Shown here piece by piece: positions 16,967 to 25,225 of a stretch of 64,000 nt of DNA. Made by a program: the position numbers and the translations under genes. This DNA comes from Sphingomonadales bacterium (GTDB taxonomy: Bacteria; Pseudomonadota; Alphaproteobacteria; Sphingomonadales; Sphingomonadaceae). The stretch covers positions 1 to 64,000 of the forward strand of contig JAACPW010000002.1 in the NCBI GenBank assembly GCA_009995225.1, in the 5' to 3' direction. The notes beneath the pieces were generated by a model that worked only from the letters and a program-made list of their open reading frames with translations, was not told the origin of the DNA and made no database searches. The first letter of the stretch is position 1. Every line of letters starts with the position of its first letter.

Positions 16967-17652
16967 GCCACGGGATTTCCAAGGCTTTCGACGATGATCG
17001 TAGCAAGCCTGTCGGCCTGGCCAGCGTCATGATCAGGTTCGGCGCGCAGCCATAGGCCCGCGCCGCCGATAGCGCTCTGAGCGATTTCGGATTGCCCAGC
17101 GGTGAGCGCAGGTTCGGCCGTTTCAAGTTCCCGGAACATCGACGCCCCGATTGGCCACCCGCCCAGCACAAGTCCAGTTTCCCTCCCTAAAGCAACAAGT
17201 GTTTCGGAACTTTCGGCAATTCCCGCCTCTCGGGCGGCAATGGTGCGGGCGCGCATCATACCACGCAGCAATTTTGGGCCGGATTGTGGGGCATAGCGCC
17301 ACCCCGGCAACCCCTGTGGCGCCACCAGCGCGCCTGCCCGGATGGCCAGCACATGCGTGGCGCCCAGCAGGTCCGCTGCGGCGTCCATGCTCGCGCGCCA
17401 ACCTGCAACCGTCTGATTTTGAAGCGGAGCGAGGCTTTCGTTACAGCCGGGCAGATCAGAAAGCAGGCTGTCGATCCCGGCTGCATCGAGGCGGCGCATG
17501 ACTTCGACGGTGAAGCGCCGCAGCTTGTTCGCCTCGTCATACCAGGCCGGGCATACCAGCACCCGCACCGCCCGGCTGCGATCAAAGGCAACCAGCAATT
17601 CTTCGGTCGGTGGGCCGCCGCCACAACCAGGATTGTTCCACGTGGAAATCAC
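16963..17652 (-). CDS. Exosortase A-locus hydrolase-like protein, apparently degenerate
   Basis: A 229-residue protein at the position usually held by exosortase-associated hydrolase 2. The start is GTG. RVLVCPAWYDEANKLRRF near residue 30 and LLSDLPGCNESLA follow an alpha/beta hydrolase plan. The expected nucleophile elbow is HVLAIRAGALVAP, without a G-x-S/C-x-G nucleophile. It may be a non-catalytic partner of hydrolase 1. The start region contains a parS-like palindrome. The assignment rests mainly on context. Confidence 0.65.
   Translation of the reverse strand: MISTWNNPGCGGGPPTEELLVAFDRSRAVRVLVCPAWYDEANKLRRFTVEVMRRLDAAGIDSLLSDLPGCNESLAPLQNQTVAGWRASMDAAADLLGATHVLAIRAGALVAPQGLPGWRYAPQSGPKLLRGMMRARTIAAREAGIAESSETLVALGRETGLVLGGWPIGASMFRELETAEPALTAGQSEIAQSAIGGAGLWLRAEPDHDAGQADRLATIIVESLGNPVA
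17634..17649. promoter_or_regulatory. Weak parS-like palindrome
   Basis: TGTTCCACGTGGAAAT has a perfect 12-bp symmetric core, TTCCACGTGGAA, and matches the parS consensus at 12 of 16 positions. Like the stronger site at 4562-4577, it lies within the first codons of a leftward gene. It may be a secondary ParB site or a coincidence. Confidence 0.35.
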
Positions 17653-17685
17653 CGGAGAGCCACTCTGGCGGGGGTCAAGACCAGC

Positions 17686-17982
17686 CTAGCGGGGATCGAG
17701 CTTGGCCTGCGCAAACGCCAGCAGGCCGCCATATGTTTCAAGCATTGCGCCATCAACATCGTCATCTTCGATCACGATGTTCAGGCGGTCTTCCATTTCG
17801 GTCAGCAGACCAGCCACCGCCATCGAATCGAGTTCAGGAAGGTGGCCGAACAATCCGGTTTCCGGTCCAAATGCATTCGCCTGCGCCGGGTCCAACCCCA
17901 GCACATCAGCGATCAACGCCTTGAGTTCGCAATCAAGGGCGGCGCCGTCGGCCGCGCCCTTGGTGGTCGGAATGGTCGTCAT
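17686..17982 (-). CDS. Acyl carrier protein, exosortase A-associated
   Basis: A 98-residue acidic protein with the carrier-protein plan: a first helix (LKALIADVLGLD), the phosphopantetheine site ELDSMAVAGLL with Ser53 in the D-S-M motif, then an acidic helix II-III (EMEDRLNIVIEDDDVDGA). It should carry a thioester-bound intermediate. Its neighbours are an acyltransferase, an adenylating ligase and a PLP decarboxylase, so it is probably the scaffold of a dedicated small pathway. It lies 33 bp upstream of the degenerate hydrolase. Confidence 0.9.
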   Translation of the reverse strand: MTTIPTTKGAADGAALDCELKALIADVLGLDPAQANAFGPETGLFGHLPELDSMAVAGLLTEMEDRLNIVIEDDDVDGAMLETYGGLLAFAQAKLDPR

Positions 17983-18072
17983 CGGCCATGAAATCCCTGT
18001 GTTACGCCGTGACGGCGGGGCTTAGCCATGCGCGCAGCCGGGTGCAAGCGCGGCAACGGTCGAGAGCGGCGT

Positions 18073-19047
18073 TCAATGGGTGCCTTGGCGTAGCATCCGC
18101 TTGGCCAGCGGCGCCCAGCTTCGCGGCTGTGCCGGGTCGAGACAATCCACGCGAAAGCGCGGCCGCACCTCTTCCATCCAATCTGCCTTGTAGGGCTGAT
18201 CGCCGGTGCCAAAATCGACAAGGTCAACCCGGTCGATATCGATCACGTGCGCAAACAGGGCGGCGGTCAGGGTGGTTCCGGCAGACAGCGGCTTGTGGCT
18301 TTCAAGATGGGCGAGCTTATGGATATAGGCGATTGAATTTTCTACGGTCCAGCATTGTGCGGCAACAGCGATGCCATCGGCGCGTGCCACGCCGAGGCGC
18401 AAGCGTCCGGCTGCGCCTTCGGCTTGGGCAAAGGCGCGCAGCATGGCTGGTTGATCCTCGGCCGGTTTCCAACTGGCGGCGTAAATGGCTTCATAATCGG
18501 CCCACACGCCTGCGTCGAAATCCGTGTGGATGTCCACGGCGACCTTCTTCGCTTTACGCTTCAACGTCGTGCGCAAGGGTCCGGGGCGGCTTTGCCAATA
18601 CGCGTCAAAGCTGCGGCCCTGCACCGGCAGGATATGATTGATATCGCAAGGCTCCACCATGACATTCCAGCCTGCTGCACGAAACGCGTGCGCCAGACGC
18701 ACGGCGGAACCATCTTCCCCCGGCACAGGTTCGAGGGTCACGCGATGTCCCCGGCTTTTCAATTGTCGCGCAATCGCCTCAAGCAGGCGATCGCCCGCTG
18801 CGCCCTCGGGCGCAAGGTCGCGCCAGGTAAAGCTGTACCAGTTGCGCAATGGGGTGATCCGTCCGGATTCTTCCGTCAGAGCGAGGGCGGCGGTGGCATC
18901 GGCGTCGCATGCGATCGCAATCAACGGGACGAGGCCCGTGCCGGCCAGCAGCGCGAACCACTCCGCCCGGTCGAACGGCGCAGTGGCGGCCTGCGCAGCG
19001 AGCGCTTGCAAGACGTTAACGCTATCGTGATACCGCGCTTCGATCAC
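18073..19047 (-). CDS. GNAT/FemAB-like acyltransferase, exosortase A-associated
   Basis: A protein of about 324 residues of the Acetyltransf_6/BioF2-like type. It contains SRPGPLRTTLKRKAKKV and YEAIYAASWKPAEDQP, then a second GNAT half with LRLGVARADGIAVAAQCWTV, IHKLAHLESHKPLSAGTTLT and VDFGTGDQPYKADWM. The start is uncertain: GTG 19047 avoids overlap with the divergent gene, while an in-frame GTG at 19095 would overlap it by 28 bp. It probably moves an acyl or aminoacyl group from a carrier to a sugar or lipid; that is inferred from context. Confidence 0.82.
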   Translation of the reverse strand: MIEARYHDSVNVLQALAAQAATAPFDRAEWFALLAGTGLVPLIAIACDADATAALALTEESGRITPLRNWYSFTWRDLAPEGAAGDRLLEAIARQLKSRGHRVTLEPVPGEDGSAVRLAHAFRAAGWNVMVEPCDINHILPVQGRSFDAYWQSRPGPLRTTLKRKAKKVAVDIHTDFDAGVWADYEAIYAASWKPAEDQPAMLRAFAQAEGAAGRLRLGVARADGIAVAAQCWTVENSIAYIHKLAHLESHKPLSAGTTLTAALFAHVIDIDRVDLVDFGTGDQPYKADWMEEVRPRFRVDCLDPAQPRSWAPLAKRMLRQGTH

Positions 19048-19067
19048 TTGAAAGACTGCTCCCGTCC

Positions 19068-20615
19068 ATGCCACACCAGCCCGATCCACGCCCACATCCC
19101 CTCGATCATCTGGCCGAACTGGCCGGAGCGGCAGGGCGTGGAGAAGACCCGGCGCTGGTTCTTCGCGAGGGCACGCTTAACCACAATCAGTTAAGACTGC
19201 GTGTCGCTGTGTTGGCCGGGTGGCTGGCGCAGGTGGTGCCTGACAAGGGCGCACGGGTAGCAAGCTGGGCGACGAAGGGAGAATTGACCTGTCTGTTGCC
19301 GCTGGCTGCTGCGCGAGCAGGATTGGTGCACGTGCCGATCAACCCACTGCTCAAGCGCGCGCAGGCCGCGCATATCCTTGCCGATAGTGGTGCCACGCTG
19401 CTGATCGGGACAGAAGCACGCCTCGCATCGCTGACGCCGGGCGACCTGCCGCCAGGATGCACGGCATTGGGGGAGACCGAGGCGCTGGCGGCCGCCCTGA
19501 CGGCGGGTCGCGAACTGGGGCCATCCAGGGCCGATCCGGCGGAACTGGCGGCGATCCTCTACACGAGCGGCTCAACCGGGCGTCCCAAGGGGGTGATGCT
19601 CACCCATGCCAACATGTGGCTGGGCGCGGTGAGTGTGGCGCATTATCTGGGGCTGGCGCGCGACGACGTGACGCTGGCGGTGTTGCCGCTGTCGTTCGAT
19701 TACGGGCAGAATCAACTTCTTTCGACGTGGTTTGCGGGGGGCTGCGTGGTGCCGCTCGATTTCCTGTTTCCCAAGGACGTCGTGAAAGCCTGTGCCCGGC
19801 ATGGGGTGACGACACTGGCCGCAGTGCCGCCGCTATGGGTGCAGTTGACGCAAATCGACTGGCCTGAGGAGGCAGCCAAGCCCCTGCGGCGGCTGACCAA
19901 TAGTGGGGGGGCGTTGACGGTTGATCTTGTGCGTTCCTTGCGCGGCCTGTTTGCCGATGCGCAGCTGTTCCCCATGTATGGGCTGACCGAGGCGTTTCGT
20001 TCGACCTATCTTGATCCTGTGATGGTGGATTCGCATGCCACATCAATGGGTAAGGCGATACCTTTCGCAGAGATTCTCGTTATCGACGATGCCGGGAACT
20101 TGACTGCGGATGACGAAGAGGGCGAGCTGGTCCACTGCGGCCCGCTGGTGGCGCAGGGCTATTGGCAGGATCCGGTGCGCACAGCAGAGCGATTCAGGCC
20201 TGCGCCTGCGGCCTCGTCCTGCGGTGGCGTGGCCGTGTGGTCGGGCGACCGGGTGCGGCGTTCGGCCGAAGGCTTGCTCTATTTCGCCGGTCGGCGCGAT
20301 GCGATGATTAAGAGCGCAGGCAACCGCATCAGCCCGCAGGAGATAGAGGAGGCGGCCTTGGCCACAGGCCTTGTGTCCGAAGCGGTGGCGCTGGGCGTGG
20401 CGCATACCCGGTTGGGGCAGGCGGTGCATCTGGTGGTGCGCGGGGGTGAAGACGCGGATGCACGGGCGGAACTGCCCAAGCGGCTTCAGCGCGACCTGCC
20501 CAATTTCATGCAGCCGCAGCATATTCACTGGCGCGCCGCAATGCCGCTCAACCCGAATGGCAAGATTGATCGCACAGCCTTGCAGTCTGAACTTACGAAG
20601 GAATATGGCGAATGA
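19068..20615 (+). CDS. Exosortase A-associated acyl-CoA/acyl-ACP ligase (AMP-forming)
   Basis: A 515-residue ANL-superfamily enzyme. ILYTSGSTGRPKGVMLTHAN at about 165-184 is the AMP-binding signature. FPMYGLTEAFRSTYLDP, GDRVRRSAEGLLYFAGRRD and IKSAGNRISPQEIE are the later core motifs, and PLNPNGKIDRTALQ carries the C-terminal Lys. In XrtA loci this ligase family accompanies an ACP and a PLP decarboxylase. It may load an amino or carboxylic acid onto that ACP rather than CoA. It overlaps the next gene by 4 bp. Confidence 0.9.
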   Translation: MPHQPDPRPHPLDHLAELAGAAGRGEDPALVLREGTLNHNQLRLRVAVLAGWLAQVVPDKGARVASWATKGELTCLLPLAAARAGLVHVPINPLLKRAQAAHILADSGATLLIGTEARLASLTPGDLPPGCTALGETEALAAALTAGRELGPSRADPAELAAILYTSGSTGRPKGVMLTHANMWLGAVSVAHYLGLARDDVTLAVLPLSFDYGQNQLLSTWFAGGCVVPLDFLFPKDVVKACARHGVTTLAAVPPLWVQLTQIDWPEEAAKPLRRLTNSGGALTVDLVRSLRGLFADAQLFPMYGLTEAFRSTYLDPVMVDSHATSMGKAIPFAEILVIDDAGNLTADDEEGELVHCGPLVAQGYWQDPVRTAERFRPAPAASSCGGVAVWSGDRVRRSAEGLLYFAGRRDAMIKSAGNRISPQEIEEAALATGLVSEAVALGVAHTRLGQAVHLVVRGGEDADARAELPKRLQRDLPNFMQPQHIHWRAAMPLNPNGKIDRTALQSELTKEYGE

Positions 20616-21838
20616 AGCCCGTCGGCCCAATCCCTGCCGGATATGAGACCATCAAGGGCGAACTCGCCATCGGTGGCAAGCGGGCAAGCGAATGGGTAGC
20701 CAAAGCGGGGCGCACGCCACTGTTTGTCTATTCCCGCGCGCATCTGGATGCCCGTGCTGCCGAATTGCGCGCTGCGCTGCCGGCCCGCGTGGGGCTGAAC
20801 TACGCCGTGAAAGCCAATCCGCACCCTGCCGTTATCGCCCACATGGCGCCGCTGGTGGATGGGTTTGACATCGCCTCTTCAGGCGAATTGGGGCTATGCC
20901 AGGCGGCGGGGGTCGATCCCCGGCGGATCAGCTTTGCCGGGCCCGGCAAGCGCGATGACGAGTTGGAAGCGGCGATTGCGGTGGGCGTGACGCTCAATTG
21001 CGAAAGCGAGGGCGAGGGCACGCGTGCGATTGTGATCGGTCGGCGGTTGGGGGTTGCCCCGCGCATTGCGGTGCGCGTCAATCCGAGCTTCGAGATGAAG
21101 GGTTCGGGCATGAAAATGGGCGGCGGTGCCAAGCAGTTCGGTGTCGACGCCGAACGCGTGCCCGCTCTCGCGCGCCACCTCATCGCCGAAGGGGCCGAAT
21201 GGCGCGGCCTCCACATCTTTACGGGCAGCCAGACCCTGAGCGCCGACGCCATCATCGAAGCGCAGGGCAACGTGCTGAATCTGGCGGCGGAACTGACCGA
21301 TGCCATCGGCCATGGCTGCCCCAAGCTCAACATGGGCGGGGGCCTTGGTATCCCCTATTTCCCCGGCGACACGCCGGTGGACCTGGCGCGTGTCGGTGCG
21401 GCCTTGAATGATCGGGTCGCAGAGCTGCCCGCCGTGCTGGCCGAGACCGAATTGTGCATCGAGCTTGGGCGCTACCTCGTTGGAGAGGCGGGGGTGTATT
21501 TGACCCGCATCATCGATCGCAAGGTCAGTCATGGCGTCATATACCTTGTCACCGATGGTGGGCTGCATCACCAATTGGCCGCATCAGGCAATTTCGGCAC
21601 GGTTGTTCGGCGTAACTATCCATCCGCCATTGCAACGCGTTACGGGGCGGAAGCGACAGAGGCTGTCAACATTGTCGGCTGCCTGTGCACTCCACTGGAT
21701 CGCTTGGCAGACAATGCCGCGATGCCTGCGGCAGCCGTGGGCGATCTGGTCGCGGTGTTTTGCGCCGGTGCTTACGGTGCCACCGCGTCGCCGAGCGCCT
21801 TTCTTGGCCATGGACCGGCGGCCGAACTGCTGGTGTGA
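20612..21838 (+). CDS. Exosortase A-associated PLP-dependent decarboxylase (DapDC/BtrK fold)
   Basis: A 408-residue alanine-racemase-fold decarboxylase related to diaminopimelate decarboxylase. GLNYAVKANPHPAVI places the PLP Lys at 68. HIFTGSQTL, NMGGGLGIPYFPGDTP and IELGRYLVGEAGVY follow. The second active-site Cys region is VGCLCTPLDRLADNA near 355-369, then FCAGAYGATASPSAFLGH. Total length and context fit the XrtA-associated branch close to BtrK, which decarboxylates carrier-bound glutamate. The ATG overlaps the ligase stop (ATGA). Confidence 0.9.
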   Translation: MKPVGPIPAGYETIKGELAIGGKRASEWVAKAGRTPLFVYSRAHLDARAAELRAALPARVGLNYAVKANPHPAVIAHMAPLVDGFDIASSGELGLCQAAGVDPRRISFAGPGKRDDELEAAIAVGVTLNCESEGEGTRAIVIGRRLGVAPRIAVRVNPSFEMKGSGMKMGGGAKQFGVDAERVPALARHLIAEGAEWRGLHIFTGSQTLSADAIIEAQGNVLNLAAELTDAIGHGCPKLNMGGGLGIPYFPGDTPVDLARVGAALNDRVAELPAVLAETELCIELGRYLVGEAGVYLTRIIDRKVSHGVIYLVTDGGLHHQLAASGNFGTVVRRNYPSAIATRYGAEATEAVNIVGCLCTPLDRLADNAAMPAAAVGDLVAVFCAGAYGATASPSAFLGHGPAAELLV

Positions 21839-22047
21839 TCCTGTCGACACTGTGCTGGCTGCCGGCTGTTAACCCCGGAAAAACCGGTGTCCCATAGCGG
21901 GAAGGGTCCGGATTTGCCCCTGTATGACTAACCGATTGTTCACCATTTCCTGCGACAAAGAAGCCAATATCACGTCGCTCAATGGTGCAGGTCGCTCCTG
22001 CGCAGCCACGGGCGGCTCAGCAAGAATTGACCAAGGATCCCCGACAC

Positions 22048-22689
22048 ATGTTGCACCGCCTGCCCTTTTTGCGCCCTGCGGTTCTCGGCCTCAGCGTCGT
22101 CACGCTGGCGGCCTGCACAAGCACGGGTACGGAACTTCCCCCGGCAAGCTATGGCGATGGCAGCGTCGCGCCGTCTGAGGAGTATACCATCGGCCCGCTC
22201 GACGAAATTACCATTCACGTCTGGCGCAACCCTGAACTCAGCGCGGACAAGGTGCGTGTGCGGCCTGACGGGCGCCTCACAATCCCGCTGGTGCAGGACA
22301 TCCCGGCCGTGGGCAAGACCGCAACCGAGTTGCAGGATTACATCGCGGGCGAGCTTGCCAAGTATATCGAACAGCCGATCGTGTCGGTGATCGTCAATAC
22401 GCCCGAAGGCAACTTCACCCAGCAGGTGCGCATCATCGGTGCGACCGCCCAGCCAGCCTCGCTGCCCTATCGCGCCAACATGACGGTGCTCGACGCGATG
22501 ATTGCGGTGGGCGGGCTCAATGAATTTGCTGCCGGAAACCGCGCGAAGCTGATCCGCCTCGACAATGAGGCCGGAACGCAGGCTGAATACCGTCTGCGCT
22601 TGTCGGACCTCATCCGCAAGGGCGACGCCTCTGCCAATGTGATGCTGAAGCCGGGCGATACCATTATCATTCCCGAGAGCCGGTTCTAA
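22048..22689 (+). CDS. XrtA-associated polysaccharide export lipoprotein (Wza-like)
   Basis: A 213-residue protein from the ATG preceded by AAGGAT. A signal peptide with lipobox VTLAAC gives a lipid-anchored Cys near residue 22. The Poly_export domain includes YTIGPLDEITIHVWRNPEL, VRPDGRLTIPLVQDIPAVG, and the SLBB-like VRIIGATAQPASLPYRANMT up to MLKPGDTIIIPESRF. It would form the outer-membrane exit for exopolysaccharide. The 209-bp gap upstream probably holds the promoter of the assembly operon, though I cannot pick a clear -35/-10. Confidence 0.92.
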   Translation: MLHRLPFLRPAVLGLSVVTLAACTSTGTELPPASYGDGSVAPSEEYTIGPLDEITIHVWRNPELSADKVRVRPDGRLTIPLVQDIPAVGKTATELQDYIAGELAKYIEQPIVSVIVNTPEGNFTQQVRIIGATAQPASLPYRANMTVLDAMIAVGGLNEFAAGNRAKLIRLDNEAGTQAEYRLRLSDLIRKGDASANVMLKPGDTIIIPESRF

Positions 22690-22704
22690 GAGGCGGCCTG
22701 GGGG

Positions 22705-24225
22705 ATGAGCGAGATTTTCGACGAGCTTCGTGCAGCGTTATGGTCGGTATGGCACCGCCGCTGGATCGCGATTGCGGTGGCCTGGGGCGTGTGCATGCTC
22801 GGATGGCTGGTCGTGAGCATGATCCCCAACAGCTATGAATCCAAGGCGCGCGTCTATGTCGACGTGCAGGATGTGCTGTCCAAGCAGCTCGGCATTGCGG
22901 GTGATGGCAAGGAAGAGATCATGCGCGTGCGGCAGACCCTGTCGAGCGCCAAGAATCTTGAAAAGGTGGTCACTTCGACACGTCTGGGCGAAGGCATCAC
23001 CGAGCGTGGCGCGCTGGACACGATGATCGGCGAACTTGAAAAGAAAGTGAAAGTCACCAGCGAGCAGGACAACCTGTTCGAAATCACCGCCGTGATCGGT
23101 CGCGGCGATCTGACCGATGCCGAAAACGCGGTGCTGGCGCGTGATGTGGTGCAGAAACTGCTCGATATCCTGCGCGAAGAACACGTGATCGGCAATCGCA
23201 CCGGTATCAGCACCGCGATTGGCGATCTCGACCGCCAGCTTGATGAGCGCAAGCTGGAACTGGAACAGGCCGAACAGCGCCGCCTGACCTTTGAAGCACA
23301 ATATCCCGATCTGGTCGGTGGCTCTGAAAGCCTTTCGAGCAAGGTCCAGCAGGCGCGCACCGAATTGCGCAATGTCGACGCTGATCTGGCGGCAGCGGAT
23401 AGCGGGCTGGCAGCGATATCCGCGCAGCTTGCCAGCACCCCGCGCACGCTGTCGGGCGGGCCGCAGGCAACCGGGCCGCGTGCCGCGCTGCAACAGGCGC
23501 AGACGCAGTTGGCCGAGTTGCGCTCGCGCGGGCTGACCGATAGCCATCCCGACGTCGTATCGACCAACAGGCAGGTCGCAATTCTCGCCAAACAAGCAGC
23601 AGCGGCAGGCGACGACGCGAGCGGGACGCCCAATCCCGCCTATGCTTCGCTGATCGCGATCAAGAGCGAACGTCAGGCTTCGGTCGAAGCCTTGCAGGCC
23701 CGCCGCGCTGCCCTGCAAAGCAACTTCGCCGCGCTGATGGCAAGCCAGGCGACCGAGCCGACAGTCGCAGCCGAGGCCAATCGGATCAGCCGCGATTACG
23801 ATGTGCTGAGCCAGAATTACGAAAAGCTTCTTCAGGATCGCGAACAACTGCGCACGCGTGGTCAGGTCGAGGACAAGGCCAGCCAGTTCCGTTTTGACAT
23901 TATCCAGCAACCCGGTGTTCCCCAGAACCCGGCTGCGCCCAATCGTCCGCTGCTGTTGTTTGGCGTGCTGATCGTCGGCTTGGGCGCCGGGGTCGCGGTG
24001 GCCTATGCCTTGGCTCAACTCAAATCGAGCTTCGCCACACCGCAGAAGCTGGAACGCGCTTTCGATCTGCCGGTGATCGGCTCGATCTCGTTGACAGTCT
24101 CGCAGGCCGCCCGCGTGATCGAACGACGCCGCTTGAAGCAGTTTGCCGGAGCCTGTGGCGGGCTGGGCCTGATGTTCGTGATCCTTGTCGCGATCGAGAT
24201 CGTCTCGATCGGGACGATTGCGTGA
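22705..24225 (+). CDS. XrtA-system polysaccharide chain-length determinant (Wzz/GNVR family)
   Basis: A 506-residue inner-membrane protein. A first TM segment is at about 20-40 (WIAIAVAWGVCMLGWLVVSM) and the Wzz-type N-domain follows (SYESKARVYVDVQDVLSKQL). A long periplasmic coiled coil runs from about 165 to 390 (LDRQLDERKLELEQAEQRR). The second TM is at about 412-435 after the proline-rich QQPGVPQNPAAPNRP motif. An additional hydrophobic segment is at the C-terminus. It sets chain length and pairs with the next gene's kinase. Confidence 0.9.
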   Translation: MSEIFDELRAALWSVWHRRWIAIAVAWGVCMLGWLVVSMIPNSYESKARVYVDVQDVLSKQLGIAGDGKEEIMRVRQTLSSAKNLEKVVTSTRLGEGITERGALDTMIGELEKKVKVTSEQDNLFEITAVIGRGDLTDAENAVLARDVVQKLLDILREEHVIGNRTGISTAIGDLDRQLDERKLELEQAEQRRLTFEAQYPDLVGGSESLSSKVQQARTELRNVDADLAAADSGLAAISAQLASTPRTLSGGPQATGPRAALQQAQTQLAELRSRGLTDSHPDVVSTNRQVAILAKQAAAAGDDASGTPNPAYASLIAIKSERQASVEALQARRAALQSNFAALMASQATEPTVAAEANRISRDYDVLSQNYEKLLQDREQLRTRGQVEDKASQFRFDIIQQPGVPQNPAAPNRPLLLFGVLIVGLGAGVAVAYALAQLKSSFATPQKLERAFDLPVIGSISLTVSQAARVIERRRLKQFAGACGGLGLMFVILVAIEIVSIGTIA

Positions 24226-24241
24226 GGGTGGGGGCCAAAAC

Positions 24242-25225
24242 ATGACCGAACAGGGCAAGATCAACCGCGAGGGCGCACGGCCTGCATCGCTGTTCGAGCG
24301 CGCTGATGCGGCTTTCGGAATTGGCCCGGCGCGCGTCCCTGCTGTGCCTCCGGTGCCGCAGGCGGTTCGCCGTGCTGCCCCTCCGCAGCCGCAGCCTGCA
24401 CCAATCACACCGATGGCTACGGCAAAGCCTGCCACGGCCCCTGAGCCTGTCCCGCCTGAAGCAGAAGCACCGCGTGCTGTGGCATTCTGTGGGCCGTTCG
24501 CGCCGATCGACCGTGAGCACCTGCGCGATGGTGGGCTGATCGTGCCGGAAGATCCCGTCACCGGCCTGTTGGAAGAGTTCCGGATTATCAAGCGCGAATT
24601 GCTGGCCGATGCCCGCGCCGGGGCCGTTTCTGGGCATGGGGCGCTGTCCCGCCGCATTCTCGTGTGTTCGCCCCATCAGGGGGAGGGCAAGACGTATTGC
24701 GCCATCAATCTTGCCATCGCACTTGCCGCCGAACGCGGACTTGAGGTGTTGCTGGTGGATGCCGACGTGGTCAAGCCATCGGTTGCCCTTCGGCTCGGCA
24801 TCGCGGCCGAACAAGGCTTGATGGATGCGATCGCCGATCCCGCGATCGCGCCGGAAAGTCTTGTGATCCGCACCGATATCGAAGGCTTGTTCGTTCTGCC
24901 TGCGGGCGCGGCCTCGTCGCTCGATGCGGAATACCTGGCTAGCGCGCGGACCGGCGACGTGCTGGACCGGCTGACCCAGGGCGCGCCGGACAGGATCGTG
25001 ATTTTCGACACACCGCCGGCGCTTGCCGCGTCACCTGCGGCCGAACTGGCCCAGCATGTCGGCCAGGCAGTGCTGGTGGTGCGGGCGGATGAAACCAGCC
25101 GCGCTGCACTGGAGGATGCCCAGCAGCTCCTCTCGGCCTGCGGCGATATCAAGCTTTTGCTGAATGCCGCGCGTTACAGCCCCTCTGGGCGGCGTTTCGG
25201 CACCTATGTCACCAAGGGGAAATGA
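24242..25225 (+). CDS. XrtA-associated tyrosine autokinase (BY-kinase)
   Basis: A 327-residue cytoplasmic partner of the chain-length protein. A proline/alanine-rich linker (about 30-80) precedes the kinase. Walker A SPHQGEGKTYCAINLA has Lys at 150. Walker A' is VLLVDADVVKPS, and Walker B is IVIFDTPPA. The C-terminus (GRRFGTYVTKGK) lacks the usual multi-tyrosine tail, so autophosphorylation would be limited or occur elsewhere. The ATG lies 17 bp after the previous stop, and the next gene overlaps it by 4 bp. Confidence 0.88.
   Translation: MTEQGKINREGARPASLFERADAAFGIGPARVPAVPPVPQAVRRAAPPQPQPAPITPMATAKPATAPEPVPPEAEAPRAVAFCGPFAPIDREHLRDGGLIVPEDPVTGLLEEFRIIKRELLADARAGAVSGHGALSRRILVCSPHQGEGKTYCAINLAIALAAERGLEVLLVDADVVKPSVALRLGIAAEQGLMDAIADPAIAPESLVIRTDIEGLFVLPAGAASSLDAEYLASARTGDVLDRLTQGAPDRIVIFDTPPALAASPAAELAQHVGQAVLVVRADETSRAALEDAQQLLSACGDIKLLLNAARYSPSGRRFGTYVTKGK

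Noticed and set aside
21874..21888. CCGGAAAAACCGG considered as a terminator after the PLP decarboxylase
   Set aside because: The stem is only 4 bp and itself palindromic, with no T-run; not enough to support termination.
22738..24657. 639-codon leftward open frame
   Set aside because: It runs antisense across the chain-length and kinase genes and has shadow-type composition.
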